Notes: a model not told the origin generated them from the sequence alone. A DNA stretch of 64,000 nt from Cordylochernes scorpioides (GCA_030710605.1 CP092868.1:24075047-24139046); one strand, 5' to 3'. Shown: positions 13,986 to 24,744, counted from the first letter of the stretch. Made by a program: numbers and translations.

Positions 13986-14868
13986 TGGACAACTACATTG
14001 AATGACCATAGTATGGACAACTACATTGAATGACCATATGTATGGACAACTACATTGAATGACCATATGTATGGACAACTACATTGAATGACCATATATA
14101 TGGACAACTACATTGAATGACCATATGTATGGACAACTACATTGAATGACCATATGTATGGACAACTACATTGAATGACCATATGTATGGACAACTACAT
14201 TGAATGACCATATATGGACAACTACATTGAATGACCATATATATGGACAACTACATTGAATGACCATATATGGACAACTACATTGAATGACCATATGTAT
14301 GGACAACTACATTGAATGACCATATGTATGGACAACTACATTGAATGACCATATGTATGGACAACTACATTGAATGACCATATGTATGGACAACTACATT
14401 GAATGACCATATGTATGGACAACTACATTGAATGTCCATATGTAGGACAACTACATTGAATGTCCATATGTATGGACAACTACATTGAATGTACCACAAT
14501 GGACAACTACATTGAATGACCATATGTATGGACAACTACATTGAATGACCATATGTATGGACAACTACATTGAATGACCATATGTATGGACAACTACATT
14601 GAATGACCATATGTATGGACAACTACATTGAATGACCATATGTATGGACAACTACATTGAATGACCATATGTATGGACAACTACATTGAATGACCATATG
14701 TATGGACAACTATTGAATGACCATATATATGGACAACTACATTGAATGACCATATGTAGGGACAACTACATTGAATGACCATATATATGGACAACTATTG
14801 AATGACCATATGTATGGACAACTACATTGAATGACCATATGTAGGGACAATCATACAATGGACAAACT
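13986..14868 (-). repeat. 29-bp minisatellite array, inverted
   Basis: About 30 units of the same 29-bp repeat as 1181-12625, in reverse orientation (TGGACAACTACATTGAATGA then CCATATGTA). The outer end mirrors the left array's first units, including the CATACAATGGACAAACTACC transition into the arm. The inner end is lost in the gap, so the true length may be much greater. Confidence 0.95.
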
Positions 14869-16000
14869 ACCTAGGATGACCATCTGTAGGGTACAATTTA
14901 CAGTAAATGGACACCAATGACTCTCATGGGAATACAGGCTCATAAAGTGTAAGAGGCCCTTGGGAACATGAACTGGATACCGTGGCCACCATATTTCTTT
15001 ACTGTCACAAGCATCATCCACTAGACTTCTATGGTTTGAGTGGCATAGCTCAGGCTAGACCTAGAGTTTGTTTGGCCCGCTCTCTTGAAAACTGCTATTT
15101 TTGTTGTTGTTTTATCTAACATTCTTCTGTAATTCTTTTATTATTATTATTATTATTTATTTTATTGATTACACTTAAATAAAGTCTTGAAGATTCTTTG
15201 TACCCACGGAAATTATTCTTTGTCAATCAACAAGGAAACAATATATCTAGCGATCTTCAAGTAAGAGTGTTGGTGAAAGAGTGGTTGAAACTCTCTAAAT
15301 TCAACAGATATGACCCAGGATCGAATCCTGCATTGGACACTTTTTTAAAGAAAAAATTGCTTCAATGGTCCCTAAATTCTTGAAAAAATCCAACCCCACC
15401 AGAGAGTGCTAGTAACCGTACGGGGTTCTAGCACATTTGTAAGTTCAAAAAAGCAAAACTGCTTCCTATATATGTTTATACTTATGATACACTACAGTAA
15501 AATGAACTATTATCTGCCATGATTATCATGGCCAGTGCCATGTGAACTAAAGATAATAAATTTGTAAAAAATCAAGAATTATTTCTATAAATTCGTCAGG
15601 AAACCTCAGCCTTTTCTTCTTATTGTAGCCAATTCAAATATCTGGTTTAAAGAAGATAAAGCGAGAAGAATCAATGCTATAATTTCTTTCAATCTGAGAA
15701 TTTGCCCTTTTACAGAATAAAAACTTCTTTTGCTGAATACCCAGACGTCTCAAAAAAAGCGCTAACCACTAATGAAGTAATTCAAAAGAATATTTTGTGG
15801 AAATAGGATAAAAGATTCCGTATATTCTTTAGTAAAACTTTATTCGATAACATTTCTTTATATACTTTCCTCTAAATTTCTATATTTTTAATTTAAAATT
15901 GTTATATATATATTAATTAATAGTTCTCACAGAGGGTGTGTGTGAGATCACAAGTAAATAGGCGCTAACCAAAGGAATATAATGTTTGATTAATATTCTT
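14869..16000. repeat. Right arm of giant foldback element
   Basis: Reverse complement of 1-1180: it starts with the GACCATCTGTAGGGTACAAT block and ends with TATAATGTTTGATTAATAT near 15997. A related end is found alone at 32945-33135. It contains the mirrored SINE at 15266-15556. No coding frame was recognised. Confidence 0.85.
15266..15556 (+). mobile_element. tRNA-derived SINE (copy in right foldback arm)
   Basis: The head resembles a class II (Ser/Leu-like) tRNA with AGTGGTTGAAACTC and a B-box GGATCGAATCCTGC. The body follows with CCAACCCCACCAGAG, then the CATGATTATCATGG tail core. It is the mirror copy of 497-795. Confidence 0.75.
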
Positions 16001-17327
16001 TGAATCATTTTCTTTAAAGATTCTAAGCAAAGTCAACAGAAATTTTCTGTTTTACTTTTTCATATATATATTTTAAATATATTTAAAAATCTGTGTATTT
16101 TTATATACATTGGAGTTTAAATAAGTGTTCATATACCTCGAAGAAACATACTAATATTAAGTTTGAAAGAATATATACCTTGTAATTAATCAATTATTAT
16201 TCCTATTAATTATTGATAGATCTTGATCAATAGGTCACTGCGACAATAGCCACCATCGTCTGATTTACTAAATTTTCGTCTGAGTTGCAAAAATTCCCGC
16301 CAAAATTGGATAATTGTATTTTTTTTTAATTAAACAATTCCCAATTAAGCAATTGTAAAAAAAAAGAATCATACGCGTCTATAATAGTTTCCAATTTTCA
16401 TAACAGATGGCGCGCTAATGCATCATAATATTAAGTATATTATCATAATATTTTAATCCTTGTGACTAAAATATAAATTTATATTAATATATGTTTTAGG
16501 CTAATTTCAATATTACATAAATGTAGCTTTATAAATTTAAATAAATTTATTATTCAAAATACAAGGATAGGTTTAAACAAACTAACTAAAAATGCGAAAA
16601 GTTTTAGCCTTTACTTTAAGCCATTACCCTTTTAAAAACAAACAATTACTTGGTCAAAACATAACATATTGATTTCACAGATTTGTCTACTAATCTCAAC
16701 AATAAAATCAGACGTGTGTGTTGTAAAAAAAAAAGAAGAATTTAGCAAGTCACTTTTCCGAAAACGTTTCAGGAAAATATATAGCTTTTCTTATGATCTG
16801 ATAAAATCGACATTAAATTAATAGTGACCATTGACCAGAATCTGACGTATGGATATCCAATGAAGCCTATTGAAAACTAATATTTGCCAACGATCTGTTG
16901 GCGTTTAATTATTTGCTAAAGTAGTCGCTGCAGGCGAATATATACCTTGTAATTAATCAATCATTATTCCTATTAATTATTGATAAGTCTTGATCAATAG
17001 GTCACTGCGACAATAGCCACCATCGTCTGCTTTACAAAATTTTCGTCTGAGTTACAAAAATTCCCGCCAAAAATTTCTATATCACTTTTATTACTAAACA
17101 ATTGAGATAAAAATTATAATAATTTTAGAGTTTATAATATAAATAAATATTTGAAACAAAAAAGGCATATTCTGATGGCTCACATGAACATTATAGAAGG
17201 CAGGCTTTTTGTCTGAAATTTCCAAAACTGGTGATGTGGCTTATTTCTTATCACCACCATGCTTATATAGAATATATTTAAAACATATAGAGGAATTATT
17301 ATAACTGCTTGTTTATAAATATATTTT
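16001..17327. repeat. Intergenic DNA with 139-bp direct repeats
   Basis: Two direct copies lie at 16169-16307 and 16936-17074, each starting GAATATATACCTTGTAATTA and ending with TTCCCGCCAAAA, differing at only a few bases. Between them, 16360-16430 carries a remnant of the GCGCGCCATCTGTTATGAAA palindromic family. At 17195-17270 the CCAAAACTGGTGATGTGGC motif of the family-A foldbacks appears, with most of its hammerhead deleted. No gene was seen. Confidence 0.7.
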
Positions 17328-17534
17328 TGTAGCGATTTAATAAAATGAAAGAAGACAAGTTTCTTTAATCATTAACGACGCAAGCTTTCACTATATTCAC
17401 TTCAGCCATTAGTACTACGTTCACAGTGTCGTATTTATGCTTTAGCTTGCCTGTTAAAGGGTTTTTACCCGAAAGCTTGCGTCATTAAATGATTAAACAA
17501 ACTTGTCTTCTTTCATTTTATTAAATCGCTACAT
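17328..17534. repeat. Small foldback with hammerhead-like centre
   Basis: Arms of about 62 bp (17328-17391 and 17471-17534) read TGTAGCGATTTAATAAAATG ... GCAAGCTTTC and the inverse. The right side carries CTGTTAAAGGG, a 5-nt loop, then ACCCGAAAGCTTGC. This is the same layout as the GTAGAAGGG...CCCGAAAGCT motif in the arms of the Penelope-like element at 44400-46320, so it may be a minimal derivative of such ends. Confidence 0.6.
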
Positions 17535-17639
17535 ATCTTACTGAGAAGAATCTTTTATATCTAAATATATTTTTATTTATCCATATTAAAACAAAATCAA
17601 TATTATTTTTACTGTCCAATTTTATTTATATATATCTTA

Positions 17640-17907
17640 TAAAAGAATGTCCGTACGTCTCTTGACCTCACGGACAATACAGCAGCTACATTATGCAACC
17701 GCTTTAGGACAGGTCAGGGAAGGTGTGCAGAGCTGATGAAGTTATGGGGCTACACCAAAGATCCAAATTGTGCCCGCAACGTCCCACATCAATGTCCCAT
17801 ATACTAGATGACTGCCCGCTGTACAAATTCAATGGAGGAATCTCCAATCTCCATTCTGTCACCCCGGAAGCCCTGAACTGGCTGAAGGCTTTGCCTCTCA
17901 GACTTTA
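17640..17907 (+). pseudogene. Decayed CR1/Jockey-type LINE, C-terminal end of ORF2
   Basis: One frame gives CNRFRTGQGRCAELMKLWGY, typical of the region after the reverse transcriptase of CR1/Jockey-type LINEs. A frameshift near 17780 moves to a frame with MSHILDDCPLYKF, the conserved H-x-C zinc-like motif, followed by SVTPEALNWLKALPLRL and a stop at 17906-17908. 3' UTR-like sequence runs to about 18010. The copy is 5'-truncated and frameshifted; all catalytic parts are missing. Confidence 0.75.
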
Positions 17908-18010
17908 ATGACCGATATGTCCGCACTTCTTTTTTCTAGATTTAATTCATTTTGTCTCCTCTCTAATTGTAAATACGCTGCTGTATCACCTCATAAGCAT
18001 AAATAAATTA

Positions 18011-18239
18011 TAAAAGAATATATAAAAATATTATAAAACTAAGCAAATAATCTTAAATGAAAAGAATGAAGAAATCAGTAATAATATTTAATTCATATTT
18101 GACTATGAATATATGCATTAATATTAATTTTTATTTAGTGTTATCACACACACATATGATTACAAGATGAATTGTAGATAAATTAAAGAAAATTTCAAAT
18201 ATATTTAAAACAATTAAAGAAAAATAGGCTATTTTAAGA
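18011..18239. other. AT-rich intergenic DNA
   Basis: Low-complexity AT-rich sequence; no gene, tRNA or recognisable repeat. Confidence 0.6.
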
Positions 18240-18500
18240 TATTGTAGCGAGAAGTATTTATTATTTTACACTAGTATTAACAGAGTATCATTTTTTTATG
18301 TTTATATTTTACTACTCTGTAAACTTCCCTCATTCCTTATCTTTTGTTTATCATTCATAGTTTGTTCTTGTCTTAAAAAAATGCTGTGTCATCCTGAAGT
18401 TTTTGTCTTCCCTAATTTTCCACTTGGCAGGAGGAAATATCTTTATTTACCGTGCTGCTAACCAAAATAAAATGATTTTTGACCCCCCCAAAAAACGTTT

Positions 18501-18556
18501 CCGGGTGGGCTCGAACCACCAGCCTTTCGGTTAACAGCCGAACGCGCCACGGAGAC
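18501..18556 (-). pseudogene. tRNA-Asn(GUU)-like pseudogene, D-arm deleted
   Basis: The minus strand begins GTCTCCGTGGCGCG, then TTCGGCTGTTAACCGAA (anticodon GTT), then GGTGGTTCGAGCCCACC (a perfect T-arm with B box). About 15 nt of the D arm are missing, so the cloverleaf cannot form. It is part of the SINE above. Confidence 0.75.
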
Positions 18557-18565
18557 ATAAAAAGG

Positions 18566-18636
18566 TGCCGTGACAGGATTCGAACCTGGGTTATTTCGGC
18601 CATAACGCAAGATCCTAACCACTAGACAATCACGGC
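18566..18636 (-). pseudogene. tRNA-His-like module (anticodon AUG)
   Basis: On the minus strand GCCGTGA and TCACGGC form a perfect acceptor stem, with an A-box-like GTCTAGTGGTTAGGAT and a T-arm CCAGGTTCGAATCCTG. The anticodon loop reads GTTATGG, so the usual His GUG has become AUG, and the anticodon stem contains mismatches. I read it as a SINE-borne tRNA-His relative rather than a functional tRNA, although the acceptor and T arm are intact. Confidence 0.6.
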
Positions 18637-18640
18637 AGGT

Positions 18641-20110
18641 GTTTTCACGTGGCAATATAAAGAACATAATTTATATTTGAATTTTCCATATAGAGTAAGT
18701 TCCTTATAATCGAGAGAGCTCAGAGTATATATAGTCTGTGATTTTAAAATATCAGTGACTCAACAAATAATCATTGGAATATGAAAAAATAATAAATTTA
18801 TCATAAATTGCGCTATCTATATATCCTGGGTGTTTTAATAAAACAATAATAACAAATTCTAATAAATGAAGTCATATAAATAATTTAACCAAAATATTAA
18901 ATTCTTGTATAATCAATATAAAATAATTGATTAAATTGTTTTATAATGAAAAAGAATGACCGTATATAGCCAGTTTCTAATCAATTTGTTAACTACAGAG
19001 ACTCTCTCACTAAAGAATAAAAATTGAAAAAGAAAAGAGCCCATCCTATCATAAGATATTAATTATATTGAAGAATTTTTAAAGGAAAATTTTTAACTTT
19101 TTAAAATTCTGTTCACGTCTTCGTAGGGATCTATTATAAGTTTTGGGGATTTATAGAGGAAAACTTAAAAGAGGAAGAAACTTTTTTTCTTCTGATATGT
19201 GTTTTATTAAGAGTGTTAGATTCGTCTAGACAAGAATATGATCGTTTGTAAACAATTAGAAAGAATTTGAAACAATTCGTATATATCACATTATCACATG
19301 GAGATATATATATATTTTAAAATATTTTGTCTCAATTTGTATAATAGTTAATATGTAAAAAAAAATATTTTTATATCTTCATAAAAATATGTAAAATAGT
19401 ATCCAATTATATTTAACTCGTGTTCTATTGGCGAATTATTATACCAGGTCCTGTAGAAGGGTGTCCGTACCTGAAAGCTAGAGAATAATAAAAATGTTTT
19501 TGAAGAAGACACTTTTCCCTGGAGGAATAATTGATTTTACTCAATATTGTATTATAATTGTATTATATATTGTGAATTCTCAGAAAGGTGCTTGTACATA
19601 AACTAAGAACAGTATAGAAAAGAATGCAGAAAATCAATGTTATTTATTTATTTATTTTTTATTTATTTATTACAAAACACACGCTATATCCTATGTGGAT
19701 ATTTGCATGTAAATGTTTAATCTATTTTATGTACATAGTTTTTTAATATATATATACAAATTATTTATAGTTTTAGAGAGAGAGTGAAAGTTATTCAAAT
19801 TTACATTTTAGAACAATAAATTATACAAGAAACAAAGATTATTTACATACATATTATCAAAAGTCCAATATATATTTAGAATTACAACCACTAAACCAGT
19901 GGCACAAATATACTAATTACAACTAGAAATTTCAATTCTTAATGTAATTCAAGTCCACGGCATTTGAGAATCAATGTTAGGTTTTCCGGAAAAGTAAAAT
20001 TCTGTGAAATAAACAGAATAATAAATAAAACAGCTTCTTCAAGGCTAGGATTCTGAAACTCATCTTCTGAATCTGTTTTATTTAATATTCAAATTTCTTA
20101 TTTATCAATA
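18641..20110. other. AT-rich intergenic DNA with LINE-tail-like sequence
   Basis: No gene was found. 19451-19495 (+) carries the hammerhead-like CTGTAGAAGGG ... CCTGAAAGCTAGAG motif. 19645-19670 is a (TTTA)n tract that looks like the inverted tail of a LINE on the minus strand. The rest shows nothing recognisable. Confidence 0.55.
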
Positions 20111-20111
20111 A

Positions 20112-20235
20112 AATGGCCTGCCAACTATCAGGGAACAGGCTATATCAACGTTTAGTTGATTTCTATTCCTCTAGATGGCGGCTCTCTGCCATCTAAAAAT
20201 CTTATTTGAGCGTGGTCAGGATATGCCTTTTTGAT
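20112..20235. mobile_element. Decayed half of a GGCATATCCTG-type foldback
   Basis: Contains ACAGGCTATATCAACGTTTA, CTAGATGGCGGCTCTCTGCC and GGTCAGGATATGCCTTTTTG, all matching the right half of the palindromes at 42866-43033 and 59588-59912. The left arm is absent. Confidence 0.6.
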
Positions 20236-20238
20236 ATA

Positions 20239-20400
20239 CAGTAGAACCTCCATTAGAGAACACTTCTCTATAAAGGACAGTTTTCATTTGCAAAATTAAC
20301 ATTTTTACTATTGAGCAACTCTCCGGTAAGAAGACACCTCTCTCTAAAGGACACTTTGGCTCTACAATTAGGTGTTGTCTTTTATAGGAAGGTTCTACTG
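20239..20400 (+). mobile_element. Tigger/pogo-like MITE (CAGTAGAACCTCC family)
   Basis: The terminal inverted repeats CAGTAGAACCTCC and GGTTCTACTG are flanked by TA on both sides, the target duplication of the Tc1/mariner-pogo group. The inside (ACCTCTCT, AAAGGACA blocks) is repeated in both halves. It has no coding capacity. Other copies lie at 32756, 33302 (inverted) and 33789. Confidence 0.8.
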
Positions 20401-20841
20401 TATATGCATATTTTAGGACATAATTTTAATAGACATATATTTTATGTAAAATTACGATTACGATTTTAGAATTATTAAAATTTAAAACTTAAATATTCAA
20501 TGTTTTAAAAGGCTTCATATATTTTAAAAACTTTACTATATTTTAGGAACATTTAGAAGTTGTAAATGTTTCCTGTTTGGCATTCATATTTCATTAAAAT
20601 AAGAACACTTTGGCTTAGGCACATTGGCACATTTTCTGACCCAAGTTGTTCTCATTTCAATCTCAATTTTTCATTTTAATCATTTTCAAGAATTGTCTCA
20701 AAATGTCTGTTTGATGACTTAGTGGATTCTTCATTGAAGGATACAAGAGGAACGGACACTATTGTTTTAGTAGTTGATGCGTGTGCTGGGAATGGCTTGA
20801 TGTAGCTTGTATACTTGAGAGAAGCTTGTAGGCCTAAAGAC
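20401..20841. other. AT-rich intergenic DNA
   Basis: No gene or known repeat recognised. It leads into the 22-bp array. Confidence 0.5.
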
Positions 20842-21372
20842 ACCAAGAGGACAAGTACAGGATAGTAAGTACACCACAAGGACAAGTACAGTACACCAAG
20901 AGAACAAGTACAGTGAGGACCAGTACAGTACACCAGGAGAACAGTAAGTACACCAGAAGAATAAGTAAAGGACAATTACAGTACACCAAGAGGACAAGTA
21001 CAGTAAGGACAATTACAGTACACCAAAAGGACAAGTACAGTACCGAAAGAAGACAAGTAGAGTACAGAAAGAGGTCAAGTAGAGTATAGTAATAACAGGT
21101 AAAGAAATAGGACAAGTACAGTACAGAAAGAGAACAAGTACAGTACAGAAAGAAGACAAGTACAGTAAAGAAAGAGGACAAGTACAGTACAGAAAGAGGA
21201 CAAGTACAGTACAGAAAGAGAACAAGTACAGTACAGAAAGAGGACAAGTACAGTACAGTAATACCAAGTAAAGAAAGAGGACAGTAAGTACAGTACAGTA
21301 AGAACAAGTAAAGAAAGAGAACAAGTACAGTACAGAAAGAGAACAAGTACAGTACAGAAAGAGGACAAGTAG
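20842..21372 (-). repeat. 22-bp minisatellite
   Basis: About 24 imperfect units of ACAGAAAGAGGACAAGTACA+GT, with ACACCAAGAGGACAAG-type variants at the left end. Because 22 is not a multiple of 3 and stops are rare on the minus strand, several frames stay open and give Cys/Leu/Tyr-rich phantom proteins. They overlap each other and are not genes. Confidence 0.9.
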
Positions 21373-21375
21373 ACA

Positions 21376-21660
21376 TCAGCATAGAGGCGCCGCACTCAGC
21401 CCACGTGGTCGCCAGGATCAATATCGGAGGCGAACGTCCTTCCTCAAGAGCACATCCCATCCTGGAGGAGACACTTTGACCTTTCTCCTGTCCTGTCCCG
21501 TCTTGTTCCCTCTACTTCCGTCCTGTTCTGTCCCGTTCCCATTCTATCGTTTCTTCGTAATAACTTCCTAGCGTTTATACTTCCGATTATAATAATTTGT
21601 TTTCCTGAGCCCCACGGCGGGGCGAAAATCGGTCAGTTATAATCCAGGTCTGGTCACAAC
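21376..21660. other. GC-richer segment of unknown origin
   Basis: Base composition is clearly less AT-rich than its surroundings. On the minus strand a short frame reads ...LEEGRSPPILILATTWAECG..., which continues into the minisatellite. It may be the 3' end of a retroelement or a captured fragment; I do not recognise it. Confidence 0.35.
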
Positions 21661-21713
21661 ATCGTATTCTGATGGGTCAGTTGTTTGTATGAACGCGAAC
21701 TATAGTCCGATGG

Positions 21714-22366
21714 GCTTACACTCATGGAGACAAAACATAAGGAAGTTGTACCTTTCACCATGTATATCGGGATTCATACAATAACTCTGAAAGATATTAC
21801 AGTGACTTTTATTGAAGACATACGAGATAACCAAGTATGAACAAAACTTAAGGAAGTTGTACCTCTCTACATGTATATCGGTATTCAGACAATAGCTATG
21901 AAAGATATTACAGTGACTTTTATTGAAAACATACGAGATAACTAAGTGTAAAAAAAACTTAAGGAAATTGTACCTTTCAGCATGTATATCGGGATTCAGA
22001 CAATAACTCTGAAAAATATTACAGTGACCTTTATTGAAGACACACGAGATAACCAAGTATGAACAAAACTTAAGGAAGTTGTACCTTTTAGCATGTATAT
22101 CGGGATTCAAACAATAACTCTGAAAGATATTACAGTAACCTTTATTGAAGACACACGAGATAACCAAGTGTGAACAAAACTTAAGGAAATTGTACCTTTC
22201 AGTATGTATATCGGGATTCAGACAATAACTCTGAAAGATATTACAGTGACCTTTATTGAAGACAAACGAGATAACCAAATGTGAACAACCTCAGTCTCCT
22301 TCAAAAAAACAGACGTTGGCGACATCAAAGACTTTCTACTTCCTTATGTTTTAGTTCATGAATGTA
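21714..22366 (+). mobile_element. Tc1/mariner-like MITE with five internal 111-bp repeats
   Basis: The element begins TTACACTCATGG and ends TTCATGAATGTAG, an imperfect terminal inverted repeat (consensus ACACTCATGGACAAAACTTA) flanked by TA. Inside, a 111-bp unit (CTTAAGGAAGTTGTACC ... AACCAAGTGTGAAC) occurs about five times in tandem. Because 111 is divisible by 3, one minus-strand frame stays open as five 37-residue repeats (21700-22278). This is an artefact of the period, not evidence of a gene. Single-unit relatives are at 25705 and 36776. Confidence 0.8.
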
Positions 22367-22393
22367 GATTAGGGTTATTATTTAGGTATAGAA

Positions 22394-22597
22394 CAGGGAT
22401 CGGCAAACTTTTGAGACGTAATATTCAAAAATTACAATTTACAAAATTTCATTGTTTTTAAAGAGCAACAACATTTTTTCTTGCCAACAATAAATAGTAC
22501 TCAAATAAATAATATTTGCATATGGAACTATATAAAGAGCCGCATCACATCCAAAGAGCCGAATGTGACTCGCGAGCCTCAGATTACAGACCCCTTG
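22394..22597. mobile_element. hAT-like MITE fragment
   Basis: Starts CAGGGATCGGCAAACTTTT and ends GATTACAGACCCCTTG, imperfect inverted ends of the CAGGGGT type common in hAT elements. Internally it has AAAGAGCCGCATCACATCC and GTGACTCGCGAGCC, as in other hAT-type repeats. The flanks GTATAGAA and TACAGAAG are a near 8-bp target duplication. No transposase is present. Confidence 0.55.
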
Positions 22598-22664
22598 TAC
22601 AGAAGGCTTAACATGTTTATAAATCATTTTCAACATTTTAACTGAAGCTTATAATATATTAATT

Positions 22665-22823
22665 GTTAAAATTTTACACAAATAAATTTACTGGCAATGC
22701 GCTTCTTTTAAATATCATCAAATATTATCTCTACAGACCTTACTGTAGGGTCTGTAGAGATAATATTTGATGATATTTAAAAGAAACGCATTTCCAGTAA
22801 ATTTATTTGTGTAAAATTTTAAC
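22665..22823. repeat. Near-perfect 159-bp hairpin
   Basis: Arms of about 75 bp (GTTAAAATTTTACACAAATA ... and its inverse) surround an 8-nt loop TTACTGTA. There are only a few mismatches, so the palindrome is recent or maintained. There is no internal gene. Confidence 0.85.
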
Positions 22824-22983
22824 GATAGATGGCAATTAAATTTAATTTACTAATATCAATTGTTATTAATTCAATAAATACCCAAAACCTATATGCAACA
22901 ATATATTGACCCTATCTGCGATCTAACAAACAACTCATGTAGGTGATAAACCCACAACATCAGCTTTGGAAAATTCAGAACGC

Positions 22984-23032
22984 CCACTTGGAGATCAAGA
23001 TTTCGTGCTAATGACCATTTTCAGTCTAAGAA
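22984..23032 (-). ncRNA. Decayed family-A hammerhead ribozyme
   Basis: On the minus strand, stem I CTTAGA/TCCAAG flanks CTGAAAA (core damaged at G8), a weak stem II, GAAA, and a CTTG-capped stem III with ATC in place of GTC. The 3' side continues into GTGGGCGTTCTGAATTTTCC and the shared CAAAGCTGATGTTGTGG segment. It is recognisable only by comparison with 40955-41008. Confidence 0.45.
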
Positions 23033-23060
23033 AGGCTTTAATTTTATGATATCAACAAAG

Positions 23061-23961
23061 GTTTATCATTTGCAAATTGTGCGATGGCCCGAAAACGTTT
23101 GGGAACTTATACTAAAGTGATATTAAAATAATTGTATTTATAAAATATCGCTAAAAACATTTTTTGCATTATCTCAAAAAAAATACTTGTTTATTATATA
23201 TAGTATGGTTTTTTATAATATAATCTAGCTAGAGATTAAAAAAACAAAAGAGTTTTTAATGTCCTTCATGATGACAGTTCCCGGATTTCCCGTTTGGTCT
23301 CAATTAGTATCGTCTGCTACAGAAAAGACCTTGAGCACTCATTTCGTTTGTAGGGTTAACTCCTTCAATATTACATTCATAGAGAAAACACACGTTAATT
23401 ATTTTATTATTATTTGATTGGTGTTAAGGTGAATACATCAGGCTGCCACAGAGATGTTTTAATTTTTATTCATAAGTTGTACCAAAAGTTCGTTAACACT
23501 TTCAAAATATTGAAATACCAATATTATTCGCCGTTATGTATAATGTATTTGTATTATGTATAAAGTAATTGTATTATTTATTTATTTATTTCAATTTAGA
23601 GCGCTATGTCCCCCTAGAGACACTTGCGCTCTCATACATGTATACCTTTACATTTGTCTACACATATTTATAATAATTGTAGGTCGTAATGAATAGTCAT
23701 ATGATATTAACAAGGAGAAAGAGAGGGAGAGAAAACGAGAACAGAGAACTTTGTACAAAAGAACTTTGTATTATGTATTATTATGTATTCGCCGTAATAA
23801 TATTATTCGCCAAATAATAATAAAAACAACGTTTTAAGAAAAACACGAACTTTTGGGACAGCCTTATATTAATCAACAAGGCGTGATATTGAAGTATTTG
23901 CGTCTTTTACAGAGGAAACAAACAAATTAACAAATTAAAACTTAGGATTAAATATTTACAT
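23061..23961. other. AT-rich intergenic DNA
   Basis: No gene. A (TTTA)n-led block at 23575-23760 containing AGCGCTATGTCCCCCTAGAG looks like an inverted LINE 3' end. Confidence 0.5.
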
Positions 23962-24372
23962 GCATAATATAATGCGGCTTGTGATTGTAAAATGGCATTT
24001 GAAAATTATCCGGCATGAGTTTCTTTTCAACGAAAAATCAAAATTTATTTTAAGGAGAAATAACGATTATTTCTAACCTGAGAAATGAGGTATGAAAGGA
24101 TGGATTGTGAAGAGTAATGATAAACGGAAAAATAAAAGTGTCTAGGGATGGGAATCGAGTGTAGCCTAGTGGACATGGCATCTGCCTGGTAAGCAGAACA
24201 CTGTGGGTTCGATTCCCATCCCTGAATACTTTTATTTTTCCGTTTAAAATTACTCTTCACAATTCATCCTTTCATACCTCATTCCTAAGGTTAGAAATAA
24301 TCGTTATTTCTCCTTAAAATAAATTTTGATTTTTCGTTGAAAAGAAACTCATGCGGGATGATTTTCAAATGT
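23962..24372. mobile_element. Foldback element with a tRNA-Thr-like centre
   Basis: Arms of about 180 bp (TAATATAATGCGGCTTGTGA ... TAATGATAAACGG and the inverse) close on a central tRNA-like sequence. The family also occurs complete at 43185-43560 and as halves at 24745-24912 and 41023-41188. The arms run into the tRNA T-arm, whose GGATGGGAATCGA is itself duplicated in inverted form, so the palindrome formed from a tRNA-headed precursor. Confidence 0.8.
24145..24227 (+). pseudogene. tRNA-Thr(GGU)-like sequence inside foldback
   Basis: Visible parts are an A-box TAGCCTAGTGGACATGG, an anticodon arm TCTGC-CTGGTAA-GCAGA (anticodon GGT, T33 present), and a T-arm GTGGGTTCGATTCCCAT. The 5' acceptor strand is replaced by an inverted copy of the T-arm, so no normal acceptor stem can form. 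Polymerase III boxes are intact. The related copy at 43330-43400 (minus) keeps the same anticodon. Confidence 0.6.
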
Positions 24373-24744
24373 CATATTTACGAGTACATATATTAATCGA
24401 CAGAGTTCATAAAAATTGTTGGGAAAAAAATTATAGATTTGTAGAAGAAGAGAAAGATCCTTTATTACTTAAAGGTATAAAACAATAAAAGAAGAACAAA
24501 AGATCAAATTATATGTACATCAGCAGCTCACACCGGCCTGTCCTATCAAATAACCGCTAGCCAACTAACAATCCAACAAGGCCGCGTTATATAGGCAGAG
24601 ATGTTAATTAACATAGACAATACTGGAATGCTATGCAATTCGCAAGAATATTGTATCGTAGAAATATCCGGAATTGTCACTTTCAACAAAATTTATATAA
24701 GCAAAGTGTTTGTAAAACAACACTTGAAGTTACACCGCGTGAGT
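24373..24744. other. Intergenic DNA
   Basis: No gene recognised. A short frame at 24601-24783 runs into the next repeat and is not convincing. Confidence 0.5.

Larger units (their letters stand above)
18240..18640 (-). mobile_element. SINE with His- and Asn-type tRNA modules
   Basis: On the minus strand the order is a tRNA-His-like module (18566-18636), a truncated tRNA-Asn module (18501-18556), a GGTTAGCAGCACGG-containing body, then GGAAAATTAGGGAAGACAAA and a tail with ACAAACTATGAATG. The body and tail recur at 31038-31285 (+), 46920-47010 and 47645-47770. The relative at 47645 has only the His module, so the Asn module is specific to this copy or subfamily. Confidence 0.7.

Noticed and set aside
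20676-21460. Overlapping minus-strand open frames rich in Cys, Leu, Tyr and Val
   Set aside because: They occupy several frames of a 22-bp minisatellite whose unit lacks stops. They are translation artefacts, not a membrane protein.
21700-22278. 192-codon frame with five 37-residue repeats
   Set aside because: It is produced by a 111-bp tandem unit (divisible by 3) inside a MITE. The single-unit MITE copies are non-coding and frame-broken.
24145-24227. A functional tRNA-Thr gene
   Set aside because: The 5' acceptor strand is replaced by an inverted copy of the T-arm, so no acceptor stem can form.
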